Shown here piece after piece: positions 14,629-23,352 of a stretch of DNA of 27,000 bases. Source of the stretch: GCA-2730975 sp937893275 (GTDB lineage: Bacteria; Verrucomicrobiota; Verrucomicrobiia; Opitutales; Seribacteraceae); NCBI GenBank assembly GCA_963968595.1, contig CAXAHJ010000056.1, positions 1 through 27,000 of the forward strand. The letters run 5' to 3'. A program made the translations under genes and the position numbers. Numbering within the stretch: position 1 is the first letter of the stretch; the number at the start of each line of letters is the position of its first letter. The notes below the pieces were generated by a model. The model ran no database searches and was not told where the DNA came from. It was given only the letters and a program-made list of their open reading frames with translations.

Positions 14629-15462
14629 ATGCCAGAAATCACCAAGGATAAAATTGTCGAGCTTCGTGAAAAGACGAGCGCCGGCTTAGTTGACTGTAAA
14701 CGCGCCCTTACCGAGAGTGGAGGCGATATGGATGAAGCCGTATCCATCCTGCGGAAAAAGGGAGTGGCCACTGCTGCCAAGAAAGCAGGGCGAGATGCTG
14801 CAGAGGGTGTAATTAGCTGCAAATTGTCTGAGAACGGGCGATCCGGTGTAATTATTGAGGTCAACTGCGAAACGGATTTCGTGGCCAAGAACGATGAATT
14901 CCAGGCTTTTACCCTAGAGCTTGCCGGAGACTTGCTTGAGAATGCAGATGCTGATTTGGAAGAGAAACGTACCGAGCAAGTAGCTAGAATTGGCGAAAAC
15001 ATTCGTATCTCTCGTTCGGAACATTTATCGCCTGCCGCTTCAGGTCGGGTTGCGTCCTATGTTCATACGGGAGCCAAGGTTGGAGTGCTTCTTGAACTCT
15101 CCACCGAGACTGAGGCCGGAGCCGATCACCAAGAAACGATTTCTCTGGGCAAGGATATTTGCATGCACATCGCGGCGACGGCTCCCGTCTGCGTGAATCG
15201 TGATAGCGTGCCCGAAGAACTTGTGGCCAAGGAGCGTGAAGTTGCCACGGCGCAAGCCGAGGGTAAACCTCCGCAAGCCATCGAGAAGATAATCACGGGT
15301 AAGCTCGACAAGTATTTTGCCACCTCCTGTTTGGAGGAACAGTCGTTCGTCAAAAATCCCGATATTACGATCAAGGATTTATTGGCGGAAAAAGGTCAGC
15401 TGGTAGGCGAATCACTTTCGATTGTCAGATTCGTGCGCCTTCAGATTGGCGAAGACAATTGA
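14629..15462 (+). CDS. tsf: Translation elongation factor Ts
   Basis: A 277-residue guanine-nucleotide exchange factor for EF-Tu. The N-terminal UBA-like domain (1-55: KIVELREKTSAGLVDCKRAL, GDMDEAVSILRKKG) is followed by the signature EVNCETDFVAKNDEF at about 79-93, which contacts the EF-Tu nucleotide site. Two core subdomains follow, with the conserved GKLDKYFATSCLEEQSFVKNP near the C-terminus. The frame extends upstream to a TTG at 14554, but ATG 14629 gives the standard MPEITKDKIVELREKT start. The gene lies 75 bases after rpsB and is probably cotranscribed with it. Confidence 0.97.
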   Translation: MPEITKDKIVELREKTSAGLVDCKRALTESGGDMDEAVSILRKKGVATAAKKAGRDAAEGVISCKLSENGRSGVIIEVNCETDFVAKNDEFQAFTLELAGDLLENADADLEEKRTEQVARIGENIRISRSEHLSPAASGRVASYVHTGAKVGVLLELSTETEAGADHQETISLGKDICMHIAATAPVCVNRDSVPEELVAKEREVATAQAEGKPPQAIEKIITGKLDKYFATSCLEEQSFVKNPDITIKDLLAEKGQLVGESLSIVRFVRLQIGEDN

Positions 15463-15555
15463 AGATCTAGTTTTTCCCAGAGCTTGATTTCTTGGGGAGG
15501 TTTCAATCCCTGAAGTCTTTTTCCCGTTTTCTTCTCCGGAGGAACTTAGTTTCTT

Positions 15556-16587
15556 CTATCCGTGAAGGAACCATGCAGCACCTATGGTGGCGAAATAGAT
15601 AATTAGTAGAAAGGTGCCGTGGAAGGTCCGAATCTCTTTTTTCCGCATCAACCAGCATAGTATGCCCGTCAACAGGAGCATGACCGGGAATTCTACCTGC
15701 CCTAAAGATGGGTTCACGGGGATTGGTGAAACTATTCCCGCTATTCCCGCCACAAAAGTAAGGTTGAAAAGGTTCGACCCCACGATGTTACCGAGCAGCA
15801 TGCCGCTCTCTCCTCGCTTGGCGAGAACGCAGGAGGCTGCCAATTCCGGGAGACTTGTTCCTATGGCTACGATCGTAAGACCAATTATCTCCTGAGGTAT
15901 GGAGGCGAACTCGGCAAGGCCTTTGGCTCCTGTGACTAGTACCTCGGAACCTAGCCACAAAGCTCCTGACGCTACCAAGACGATCAGGAGGGATTTCCAA
16001 GGCGGAACAAGGTCCTCGTCTCCTTTTGACTCGGGAACCGCCTCCGAGCTATTCTTTGCTGCCTTGCGGTCGATAATTGCTCCTCTAGTCACTACGATCA
16101 GGTAAGCGACAAGAATAATACTAAAAACGATTCCAAGCGGGCGGTCGAAGGATTCCTTGCCTATCCATAAACAGGAAATGGTAAAAAGTAGAGTGGTCAA
16201 TAAGAGCAGATTCGTTTGCCAGTTTGCAAGGGAGCCCTTCATCGCAATTGGGTTTATAAACGTGGCGATTCCCAGAACCAGTCCGATGTTGGCAAGATTG
16301 CTTCCTACTATATTTCCTGTGATTAGATTTTTAGCGTCTCCCGCTATCGCAGCCAGTGAGGTGAACAGTTCCGGCGCGGAGGTAGCAATGGAAACAACAG
16401 TCAGGCCTATAATGGCGGGATGAACTCCAAGAGAGCGTGCCAGATCACTGGCTCCGTCGGTCAAGATGTCTCCGCCTTTCGTGAGGAGAAAAATGCCAAC
16501 GAGAATACATCCCGCCAGACCGACCAAGTAAAGATTCTGCGAATTGGCTTCTAGCCCGTGGAGTAAAGAATTTAGTATGCTGTCCAT
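15556..16587 (-). CDS. yrbG: Na+/Ca2+ exchanger family inner-membrane protein (YrbG type)
   Basis: A 343-residue, highly hydrophobic protein with about ten membrane helices in two inverted halves. Each half carries an alpha-repeat: ATSAPELFTSLAA with GNIVGSNLANIGLVLG in the first half, and GTSLPELAASCV with GNIVGSNLFNLTFVAG in the second. The acidic residues in the PEL motifs are the cation ligands in the CaCA superfamily. A charged cytoplasmic loop (about 170-195) separates the halves. It probably exports Ca2+ in exchange for Na+ or H+; the E. coli relative YrbG has no firm physiological role. It is divergent from ileS, with about 140 bases between the starts, so the promoters of both genes lie there. 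Confidence 0.92.
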   Translation of the reverse strand: MDSILNSLLHGLEANSQNLYLVGLAGCILVGIFLLTKGGDILTDGASDLARSLGVHPAIIGLTVVSIATSAPELFTSLAAIAGDAKNLITGNIVGSNLANIGLVLGIATFINPIAMKGSLANWQTNLLLLTTLLFTISCLWIGKESFDRPLGIVFSIILVAYLIVVTRGAIIDRKAAKNSSEAVPESKGDEDLVPPWKSLLIVLVASGALWLGSEVLVTGAKGLAEFASIPQEIIGLTIVAIGTSLPELAASCVLAKRGESGMLLGNIVGSNLFNLTFVAGIAGIVSPIPVNPSLGQVEFPVMLLLTGILCWLMRKKEIRTFHGTFLLIIYFATIGAAWFLHG

Positions 16588-16727
16588 CTAGAAATGGCCG
16601 GCAGGGTGATATCCTATTGTGGGAAAGCAAGTAAAAAGGGAGTGGGAATTGTCTATCGAACCTTGACTTGAACTCGGAAACGGACATTTTTCTGTCGCCT
16701 CTGCTACCATTTGCGGCAGCTCAGCCT

Positions 16728-19535
16728 ATGTCCGTTAACCTTAAAGAAACCCTCAACTTGCCACAGACTGGTTTTCCGATGAGAGCCAATCTCGTCGAAC
16801 GCGAACCATTTCGCTTGGATCATTGGAATGGCATCGACCTTTACGGCAAGCTGCAGGAGAAAAATGCGTCGGGGGAAACTTTCGTTTTGCATGATGGCCC
16901 TCCTTTCACAAACGGAGACGTACATGTGGGGACGGCCCTCAACAAAACTCTCAAGGACGCCATCGTGCGTTTCAAGAGTGCTTGCGGATACCGCGTTCCT
17001 TATGTCCCGGGATGGGATTGTCACGGTCTTCCTATCGAGCACAAGGTTACCAAGAATCTGCGAGGTCAGGAAAAGGATTTCACTCCCCTTGAACTTAGAC
17101 GCGCTTGCAAGGAGTTTTCCGAAAGCTTTATCGAAAAGCAACGAGGCCAATTCAAGCGACTCGGGGTGCTTGCCGACTGGAATCGGGAATATCGCACCAT
17201 GGATCCCGATTACGAGGCGGTCATCTTACGAACCTTTGCTGAATTTGTGGATAAGGGATTCGTGTACCGCAGCAAAAAACCTGTTTATTGGTCTATTCCC
17301 TGCCGCACCGCATTGGCTGAAGCGGAAGTCGAGTACCAAGACCACGTAAGTCCGGCCATACACGTTAAGTTCGCCTTGCGGGAATCCGGAGACTTTATTG
17401 CAGGCCAAAACGCCTTTTTGGTTATTTGGACTACGACTCCGTGGACAATTCCCGCCAATCTTGCAATTGCCGTCAATCCTCGTGAAACCTACGTCGAGGT
17501 GAAGTCCGAGGGTAATTCATATTGGGTGGGAACCTCCTTGGCGGAAAAATTTGCAGAATCCTGCGGATTGAAGAACCATGAACTTGGTCGTGAATTGCCA
17601 GGCGAGTCTTTGCTCGGTTGGGTTAGCCGCCATCCATTTATTGATAGAGATAGTCCGGTTGTCGCGGCCGATTACGTTACGATGGATGCCGGAACGGGTT
17701 GCGTGCATACCGCTCCCGGTCACGGCTTGGACGATTACCTGACAGGGTTGGCTAACGGTATGGATATCTATTGCCCTTTGGATGATGCCGGTTGCTACCT
17801 CGATGACGGGCAAGTGCCTGCAAGCCTTGTCGGACTTTCGGTTCTCGAAAAGAAAAAAGGTTGCGAGGCAAATGAAGGCGTACTCGCTCTTCTTCGAGCC
17901 AACGACGCCCTTCTTCATCTCGAGCATCACAGTCATCAGTATCCTCATTGCTGGCGTAGCAAGACGCCGGTTGTATTCCGGGCGATGGATCAATGGTTCA
18001 TATCGTTGGATAAGGATGAAATCCGAAACGCTGGCCTTGGTTCTCTCGATGAGGTTGCATTTACTCCCGAATGGGGTCGCAATCGCATTCGCGGGTTTTT
18101 GGAAGCTCGTCCGGACTGGTGTATTTCTCGCCAAAGATCTTGGGGCGTACCCATTCCCGTCTTCTTCGATGATGAGGAGGAACCCTTGCTCGATGCAAAC
18201 CTGATTCGCTCCTTTGCCGATAAAGTTGAGCATGGGGGCACTGACCTTTGGTTCGAGCTTTCTGCGGAAGAATTGCTTGCAGGTGTTGATTTGCCCGAGT
18301 CTTGGCAGGGTAAGTCGTTGACGAAAGGTTCAGATACTCTTGATGTCTGGATTGATTCCGGATGTAGTCATCGAGCCGTGTTGCGGAAAAAAGAAGATCT
18401 TAAGTGGCCCGCAGACCTGTACTTGGAGGGGAGCGACCAGCACCGGGGATGGTTTCAGTCATCTCTCTGGACGGCTATGATCGCAGATGGCGGTGCTCCT
18501 TATTCCCATATCATTACGCATGGCTTCGTCGTCGACGGAGACGGCAGGAAGATCTCCAAGAGTGATGGAAAGCCTCAAACCGTGGAATCCTACGTCAAGC
18601 GTTATGGCGCCGACGTGCTTCGTCTCTGGATTTGTTCCGAGGACTTTCGCCGAGACATACCCCTTTCGGAGGAAATTCTTGATCAAATCGTCAGGGGATA
18701 TCGGACGATTCGCAACACCTTCCGCTTTCAAATCGGCAATCTTTTCGACTTTGATAGGGAAACGGACTCCGTTCCCCTTGAGGAACTTTCTCCCATTGAC
18801 CTTTGGGCGCTAGATAATACGGCGAATCTGATTGAGGACGTTACCAAGGCTTTCGATGCTTATGAGTTTCACCGCGGCATTCAGGTTGTGAACCGGTATT
18901 GTTCGAATGTTCTTTCCGCCGTTTATCACGATGTGCTAAAAGACCGTCTATACACACTTTCGCCGAACGATCCCTTGCGCAGGTCCTCTCAGACCGCATT
19001 GGATAATATTTTTCGAGTTCTCGTGAAATTGCTTGCCCCCGTCATTCCTTTTACAACCGACGAAGCATGGGCGTACCTTGAAGAGGGGAGCGACTTTTGC
19101 CTCGAACCCTTAGCTTTACAGGCATGGCCAGAAGTCGATAGTGCATGGCGAGGAGGGCCAAAAGTTGAAGACGTTCGTACCATTCTAGCCTTCAAGACCA
19201 CCGTGGTGAATGAAGCTCTGGAAAAACTTCGAGTGGAGAAAGTAATTGGACAGTCGTTGGACGCCGAGGTTGAAATTCTTGGTCATCCTGATAGCGAGAC
19301 TTTCGCTGCACTGAGTCGAAATGAGGACAGTTTGGCTGAGTTGTTTATTATGTCTAGCGTGATTTTAAAGGCCGATACCAACGCCCAAGGAGAACCCTCC
19401 GTAGAGGTTCGGCATGCTTCCGGCGTCCGCTGCCCTAGGAGTTGGAGATGGGTGCCTGAATTAACATACGTTGAACCTTGGGGCGAAGTTTCTTCCAGAT
19501 GCGCAGAGGCCTTGTCCGCCAAAGAGATTTCTTAA
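16728..19535 (+). CDS. ileS: Isoleucyl-tRNA synthetase with altered HIGH motif and zinc site
   Basis: A 935-residue class I synthetase. ATG 16728 gives the standard LKETLNLPQTGFPMR N-terminus; a longer frame to 16668 adds residues unlike the family. The Rossmann core has VPGWDCHGLPIEHKV. The CP1 editing domain has TTTPWTIPANL and TMDAGTGCVHTAPGHG, and the DQHRGWFQSS segment is present. The KMSKS loop reads KISKS (608-612). Two departures stand out. The HIGH motif is HVGT (66-69), with Thr for the second His. The C-terminal zinc knuckle, normally C-x2-C and C-x2-C, reads C902-x2-S905 and S922-x2-C925. The gene heads a run with the DksA-like gene and lspA; ileS-lspA linkage is common in bacteria. 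Confidence 0.96.
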   Translation: MSVNLKETLNLPQTGFPMRANLVEREPFRLDHWNGIDLYGKLQEKNASGETFVLHDGPPFTNGDVHVGTALNKTLKDAIVRFKSACGYRVPYVPGWDCHGLPIEHKVTKNLRGQEKDFTPLELRRACKEFSESFIEKQRGQFKRLGVLADWNREYRTMDPDYEAVILRTFAEFVDKGFVYRSKKPVYWSIPCRTALAEAEVEYQDHVSPAIHVKFALRESGDFIAGQNAFLVIWTTTPWTIPANLAIAVNPRETYVEVKSEGNSYWVGTSLAEKFAESCGLKNHELGRELPGESLLGWVSRHPFIDRDSPVVAADYVTMDAGTGCVHTAPGHGLDDYLTGLANGMDIYCPLDDAGCYLDDGQVPASLVGLSVLEKKKGCEANEGVLALLRANDALLHLEHHSHQYPHCWRSKTPVVFRAMDQWFISLDKDEIRNAGLGSLDEVAFTPEWGRNRIRGFLEARPDWCISRQRSWGVPIPVFFDDEEEPLLDANLIRSFADKVEHGGTDLWFELSAEELLAGVDLPESWQGKSLTKGSDTLDVWIDSGCSHRAVLRKKEDLKWPADLYLEGSDQHRGWFQSSLWTAMIADGGAPYSHIITHGFVVDGDGRKISKSDGKPQTVESYVKRYGADVLRLWICSEDFRRDIPLSEEILDQIVRGYRTIRNTFRFQIGNLFDFDRETDSVPLEELSPIDLWALDNTANLIEDVTKAFDAYEFHRGIQVVNRYCSNVLSAVYHDVLKDRLYTLSPNDPLRRSSQTALDNIFRVLVKLLAPVIPFTTDEAWAYLEEGSDFCLEPLALQAWPEVDSAWRGGPKVEDVRTILAFKTTVVNEALEKLRVEKVIGQSLDAEVEILGHPDSETFAALSRNEDSLAELFIMSSVILKADTNAQGEPSVEVRHASGVRCPRSWRWVPELTYVEPWGEVSSRCAEALSAKEIS

Positions 19536-19555
19536 CAATCCCCCCCTTTTTTCTT

Positions 19556-20503
19556 ATGAGCAAGCAACAAGCAAAGAAACCCGTCGCCCGAAAACCCGTC
19601 GCCAAGAAGCCGACAGCAAAGTCCGTCGCGAAGAAGGAGTCGTCCACTCGAAAAAGTCCTGCCAAGAAAGAGGCTTTAGAGAAAGCTTCTCCCAAAAAGG
19701 CACGAAAAATGCCGGCGAAATCAGCGAAAAAGGTCATTGAGGATGTTGTGCCTACTAATGTTGCGGAGGCTGTCGCTGCGGTAGAAACGAAAAAAGGAAA
19801 GTCTAAGGACTCTCCAGTGTCTCATCCCCCAGTTGCTGAAGTTGGTTTTAGCTTGGACGACGTAAGATCCATTCTCGACCGCAAGAAGGATGCCGAGAAT
19901 GAAAAAGGTGAGCCGGTGGCCAGAGAAGCCAAACGCAAAGCGAAGGCAATAGCTACTTCAAAGCCTGTGAAGCCTTTTGCCAAAAACAAGACTAAGTCCG
20001 CTTCGATTGTAGACATTCTTGGTTTTAATCCAAAGAAAAGTGCGACTCGCCCTGATCGTGATGCATCAAAAGTGCCTGACCGTTGGAAACCTTTTTACGT
20101 TAGCCTCATCAAGTTGCGCGATCAATTGAAAGCTGGTTTGGGAGCACGTTCTGAGGATACCCTAGGCGCATCTGCCCGAGAAAGTTCGGGTGAACTTTCC
20201 GTAAACTCTTCCGATGCCGGTTCGGAATCGTTTGATCGCGATGTGGCTATCACCATGGTGGCAGGGGAGCAGGAGATGCTTCAGGAGGTCGAGAGCGCCA
20301 TAGATAGAATTTTTGATGGAAGCTATGGTCTTTGCGAAGAAACGGCAAAGCCCATCAATCAGAGTCGTCTCAAAGCCGTTCCCTATGCCCGTTACTCCTT
20401 GCAGGGGCAGGCCGAGTATGAGCAGCATGGGCGTGCTCCCAAAGACGCAGGAGTGGTCTTCGCCACCTTGTCTGAAGCCAGTCTAGGGGACGACGAAGCT
20501 TAA
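19556..20503 (+). CDS. DksA/TraR-like protein with histone H1-like tail
   Basis: A 315-residue protein; ATG 19556 is chosen over an upstream frame that overlaps ileS. Residues 1-75 are a Lys/Ala/Pro-rich tail with repeated AKKP- and ARKP-like blocks, as in histone H1-like proteins. The middle contains a conserved-looking SIVDILGFNPKK and VPDRWKPFYVSLIKLRDQL (about 150-190). The C-terminus is DksA/TraR-like: DRDVA, then a helix MLQEVESAIDRIFDGSYGLC and PINQSRLKAVPYAR. Of the four zinc cysteines only C260 remains; the others read Thr263, Ser281 and Gly284. DksA proteins bind the RNA polymerase secondary channel. Here the fold must hold without zinc, and the basic tail suggests nucleic-acid contact. 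It lies 20 bases after ileS and 42 before lspA. Confidence 0.85.
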   Translation: MSKQQAKKPVARKPVAKKPTAKSVAKKESSTRKSPAKKEALEKASPKKARKMPAKSAKKVIEDVVPTNVAEAVAAVETKKGKSKDSPVSHPPVAEVGFSLDDVRSILDRKKDAENEKGEPVAREAKRKAKAIATSKPVKPFAKNKTKSASIVDILGFNPKKSATRPDRDASKVPDRWKPFYVSLIKLRDQLKAGLGARSEDTLGASARESSGELSVNSSDAGSESFDRDVAITMVAGEQEMLQEVESAIDRIFDGSYGLCEETAKPINQSRLKAVPYARYSLQGQAEYEQHGRAPKDAGVVFATLSEASLGDDEA

Positions 20504-20545
20504 TCCTTTCGTACGAATTCTATCATTCCAACAATATAAAATACG

Positions 20546-21088
20546 ATGAGCGCAGTCCGTTTTTGGGTTTTTTTTCTAGGCACCCTTGCCGCGGATCAAG
20601 TAACGAAGTCTTGGGCTCAGGGAAAGGCATCGTTATTGAGAGAGAACCCGATATTGGTTCTAGACTTTATTGATGGCCCAGAAGCGTTCCTTGAGTTCAC
20701 CTACATCACGAATCCTGGTGCGGCATGGAGTATGTTTTCCGATTTCCCGGAGGTTCTTACTGCACTTGCGTTTGTAGCCTTGATCGGCATTTATTTATTC
20801 CGGCATAGCCTTGAGCTTGAAAAGGTTGGGCCTCAAATTATTTTTGGCCTGATTGCCGGAGGTATCGCCGGCAATCTTGGCGACAGGCTTTTTCGAACAC
20901 CTGCCGAAGTGGTGGACTTCATCGACGTGTACCTTCCGCTTCTCGACTATGATTACCCGATATTCAACTTGGCCGACTCCTTTATTTTCTTGGGAGTCTT
21001 TAGCTATATAATTCGTGGATTTCGTGAAGCGGCTGAGGAGAAGAAAGCAGCGTTGGCATCGGAGACGACTAATAGCTCCGACTCGTAG
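20546..21088 (+). CDS. lspA: Lipoprotein signal peptidase (signal peptidase II)
   Basis: A 180-residue inner-membrane aspartyl protease with four predicted helices (about 5-22, 68-85, 97-112, 138-158). It removes signal peptides from diacylglyceryl-modified prolipoproteins. The N-terminal AADQVTKSW and the signature GGIAGNLGDRL, then VVDFIDV with Asp124, and YPIFNLADS with Asp144, give the catalytic pair. Length and topology are normal. The C-terminal cytoplasmic tail is Glu/Ala/Lys-rich. It is the last gene of the ileS run and converges with yicC. Confidence 0.97.
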   Translation: MSAVRFWVFFLGTLAADQVTKSWAQGKASLLRENPILVLDFIDGPEAFLEFTYITNPGAAWSMFSDFPEVLTALAFVALIGIYLFRHSLELEKVGPQIIFGLIAGGIAGNLGDRLFRTPAEVVDFIDVYLPLLDYDYPIFNLADSFIFLGVFSYIIRGFREAAEEKKAALASETTNSSDS

Positions 21089-21140
21089 GTTCGTGGAGAG
21101 AGAAATAAGGATGCAGCACGAGCTACGTCATCTTCTCGAC

Positions 21141-22016
21141 TTACTCCAAGTTCAAGACTTGTTCGCGTAGTTTCTCCACTTCATTCCGGGCATCCAGACC
21201 GAGGCGATTGGTTTCCGGTCGAGAGGCTTTAGCGCACAGGGTGTTGAGCTCGCGTGAAATCTCTTGGAGGACAAATTCGAGCTTACGCCCGACTGCATCT
21301 TTCGTCTCTAAGCTCTCTCGGAATTGGATGCAGTGGCTACGCAAACGAGTGATTTCCTCCGAGATGTCTGCCTTGTCGGCGAAAAGGGTAAACTCCTTGA
21401 GGACTCGCTCGTCATCAAGATCGATCGATAACTCGGCCTTGCGGAGCCGTTGGAGAAGCCGGTCCCGCCATTCATTCGCAGTGTCTTTAGCTGAAATTTC
21501 AATGTCCGCTGCGAATGCTTCGAGCGCATCAATGCGCTCGAATAGATCTTCAGCTAGCCTTTTACCTTCTTCGGCCCGCATGGCCACGAGACCCTGTAGC
21601 GCCTTGTCGGCTGCTTTCAGTAGTTCGGATTCGACATCATCTGCAGACGGGGGACCACTCTCGGTTCGTCGAGTGGATGCTAGACGAGCAATCAAATGGG
21701 CGTCCGGTTCGAAAGGAATTCCGCGAGTTTTGGCAAACGCTTCGAGTTTATCCAAGTCCGCGGCAAGGTTTTTCTCAATCCAATCATCCGAGCTGTTTTG
21801 TACGCTTGCCTCTTCAGGGCGGACATGGATACGCAGACGTCCTCGCTGAATCTTTCCCCGAGCCCGTTCCAATAATGCCCTTTCGAGCGACTGCCACTCC
21901 TTGGGCAGTGAGCAAACCGCTTCAAAATGACGTTTGTTTACCGAGGAAACCTCAAGGATGATATTGAATTGTTCATGGCGAAAGCAACTTCGCCCAAAGC
22001 CCGTCATGCTGTTCAT
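21141..22016 (-). CDS. yicC: YicC/YloC family endoribonuclease
   Basis: A 291-residue protein starting MNSMTGFGRS, the family's hallmark N-terminus, followed by EVSSVNKRHFEAVCSLP and RGRLRIHV. The C-terminal DUF1732 part contains DERVLKEFTLFADKADISEEITRLRSH, KLEFVLQEISRELNTLCAKA and NEVEKLREQVLNLE, with several of the conserved acidic residues. E. coli YicC is a Mn2+-dependent endoribonuclease acting on small RNAs. It starts 12 bases after the trpB stop, so the two genes are probably cotranscribed. Confidence 0.95.
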   Translation of the reverse strand: MNSMTGFGRSCFRHEQFNIILEVSSVNKRHFEAVCSLPKEWQSLERALLERARGKIQRGRLRIHVRPEEASVQNSSDDWIEKNLAADLDKLEAFAKTRGIPFEPDAHLIARLASTRRTESGPPSADDVESELLKAADKALQGLVAMRAEEGKRLAEDLFERIDALEAFAADIEISAKDTANEWRDRLLQRLRKAELSIDLDDERVLKEFTLFADKADISEEITRLRSHCIQFRESLETKDAVGRKLEFVLQEISRELNTLCAKASRPETNRLGLDARNEVEKLREQVLNLE

Positions 22017-22028
22017 GGCATTGGAGGC

Positions 22029-23252
22029 TTATTCACCCAAGATGCGGGCGGCTTCCATCGCATCTTTGTCTCCACGTCCGCTTAGGTTGACGCAAAGGAT
22101 TGAATCCTGCGGCATTTCTTTAGCTCTTCTAAAGGCATATGCGAGTCCGTGAGACGATTCTAGTGCCGGCAGGATGCCCTCGGTCTCGGATAGTTCTCGG
22201 AAGGCGCGTAGGGCGTCGTCGTCTCCTTCATTGGCAAAGTCTATACGGCCCCTGTCACGATAAAAGGCGTGTTCGGGGCCGATGGCGGCATAATCTAGGC
22301 CTGCGGAGACGGAGTGCGTCTGATTTATCTGGCCGTCGTCATTTTGGAGAATCCAGGTCTTGCAACCCTGAAGCACGCCCAGTCGTCCTCCCTCGAATCG
22401 AGCCGCGTGTTGGCCATCCTTCAGAGAGCGTCCACCTGCTTCCACTCCCACTAGGCGAACTTCCTCCTCTTCCAGGAAATCGAAGAAGAAGCCGATGGCG
22501 TTGCTGCCACCACCAACGCAGGCGACCATCTCATCGGGAAGTCTCCCCTCGAGATCTAAGATTTGTTCTTTGGTTTCCGTGCCTATGACTCGATGGAAAT
22601 CACGAACCATTCCGGGGTAGGGGTGCGCACCCAGCGCCGAGCCCAAAATGTAATGGGTGCTCCTCACGTTGGTGACCCAATCTCGCATGGCTTCGTTGAT
22701 TGCTTCCTTGAGTGTACGGTTGCCTGCCTCTACGCTTCTCACCTCGGCCCCACTCAAACGCATTCGAAATACGTTCAGAGCCTGCCGCCGCATGTCCTCA
22801 GCTCCCATGTAGATTACGCAGTCGAATCCAAAACGTGCGCAGACCGCTGCAGTAGCGATGCCGTGTTGCCCAGCTCCAGTCTCTGCGATAATGCGGCTCT
22901 TGCCCATCTTTTTGGCCAGCAAAGCTTGACCGAGGGCATTGTTGATTTTGTGGGCTCCTGTATGGAGCATATCCTCGCGCTTCAGATAAATCTTGGCTCC
23001 TCCCAATTCACGAGTCAGGCGTTCGGCAAAGTACAACCCCGTCGGGCGTCCCGCGAAACTTTTCAATTGTTGCTTTAGCTCTTTCCGGAATGCGGGATCG
23101 TTCTTCGTCTCTTCGTATGCAACGGTGAGCTGGTGTAGCGGGTGAGCGAGTGTCTCGGGCACGAATGCACCCCCATAGGGACCAAAACGCCCATGCCTGT
23201 CGGGCAGGGAAAAACGATCCAGAGTCGGTTTCGATAGAGTTGCGGAATTCAT
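22029..23252 (-). CDS. trpB: Tryptophan synthase beta chain
   Basis: A 407-residue pyridoxal-phosphate enzyme that joins indole and serine to make tryptophan. The PLP lysine is Lys102 in KREDMLHTGAHKINN. The phosphate-binding GGGSNAIG, the TGAGQHG loop and the catalytic region SAGLDYAAIGPEHAF are intact. It looks like the canonical TrpB1 that pairs with TrpA, but no trpA is adjacent: the next gene in the unit is yicC. The other trp genes must lie elsewhere. The start ATG at 23252 is divergent from kdsB. Confidence 0.97.
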   Translation of the reverse strand: MNSATLSKPTLDRFSLPDRHGRFGPYGGAFVPETLAHPLHQLTVAYEETKNDPAFRKELKQQLKSFAGRPTGLYFAERLTRELGGAKIYLKREDMLHTGAHKINNALGQALLAKKMGKSRIIAETGAGQHGIATAAVCARFGFDCVIYMGAEDMRRQALNVFRMRLSGAEVRSVEAGNRTLKEAINEAMRDWVTNVRSTHYILGSALGAHPYPGMVRDFHRVIGTETKEQILDLEGRLPDEMVACVGGGSNAIGFFFDFLEEEEVRLVGVEAGGRSLKDGQHAARFEGGRLGVLQGCKTWILQNDDGQINQTHSVSAGLDYAAIGPEHAFYRDRGRIDFANEGDDDALRAFRELSETEGILPALESSHGLAYAFRRAKEMPQDSILCVNLSGRGDKDAMEAARILGE

Positions 23253-23339
23253 GTAAGAATTGTCATTCTGTCTAAAAGCCCGGTTTCGTCAAGAAAGCCC
23301 TCTCTAAGGAATGCCTTGCCTGTCGAGGGAATTGTCGGC

Positions 23340-23344
23340 AAGGA
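23340..23344 (+). promoter_or_regulatory. Shine-Dalgarno sequence that decides the kdsB start
   Basis: AAGGA ends eight bases before ATG 23353, a standard spacing. It favours this start over an in-frame ATG at 23311. It is one of the few clear Shine-Dalgarno sequences in the window. Confidence 0.65.
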
Positions 23345-23352
23345 AAGGTGCT

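Noticed and set aside
16668..16727. N-terminal extension of IleS to an upstream start
   Set aside because: The extra 20 residues do not resemble the family, whose N-terminus begins just before LKETLNLPQTGFPMR.
19478..19555. Extension of the DksA-like protein into the end of ileS
   Set aside because: The added residues overlap ileS by 58 bases and have no similarity to the family; ATG 19556 sits in a normal intergenic position.
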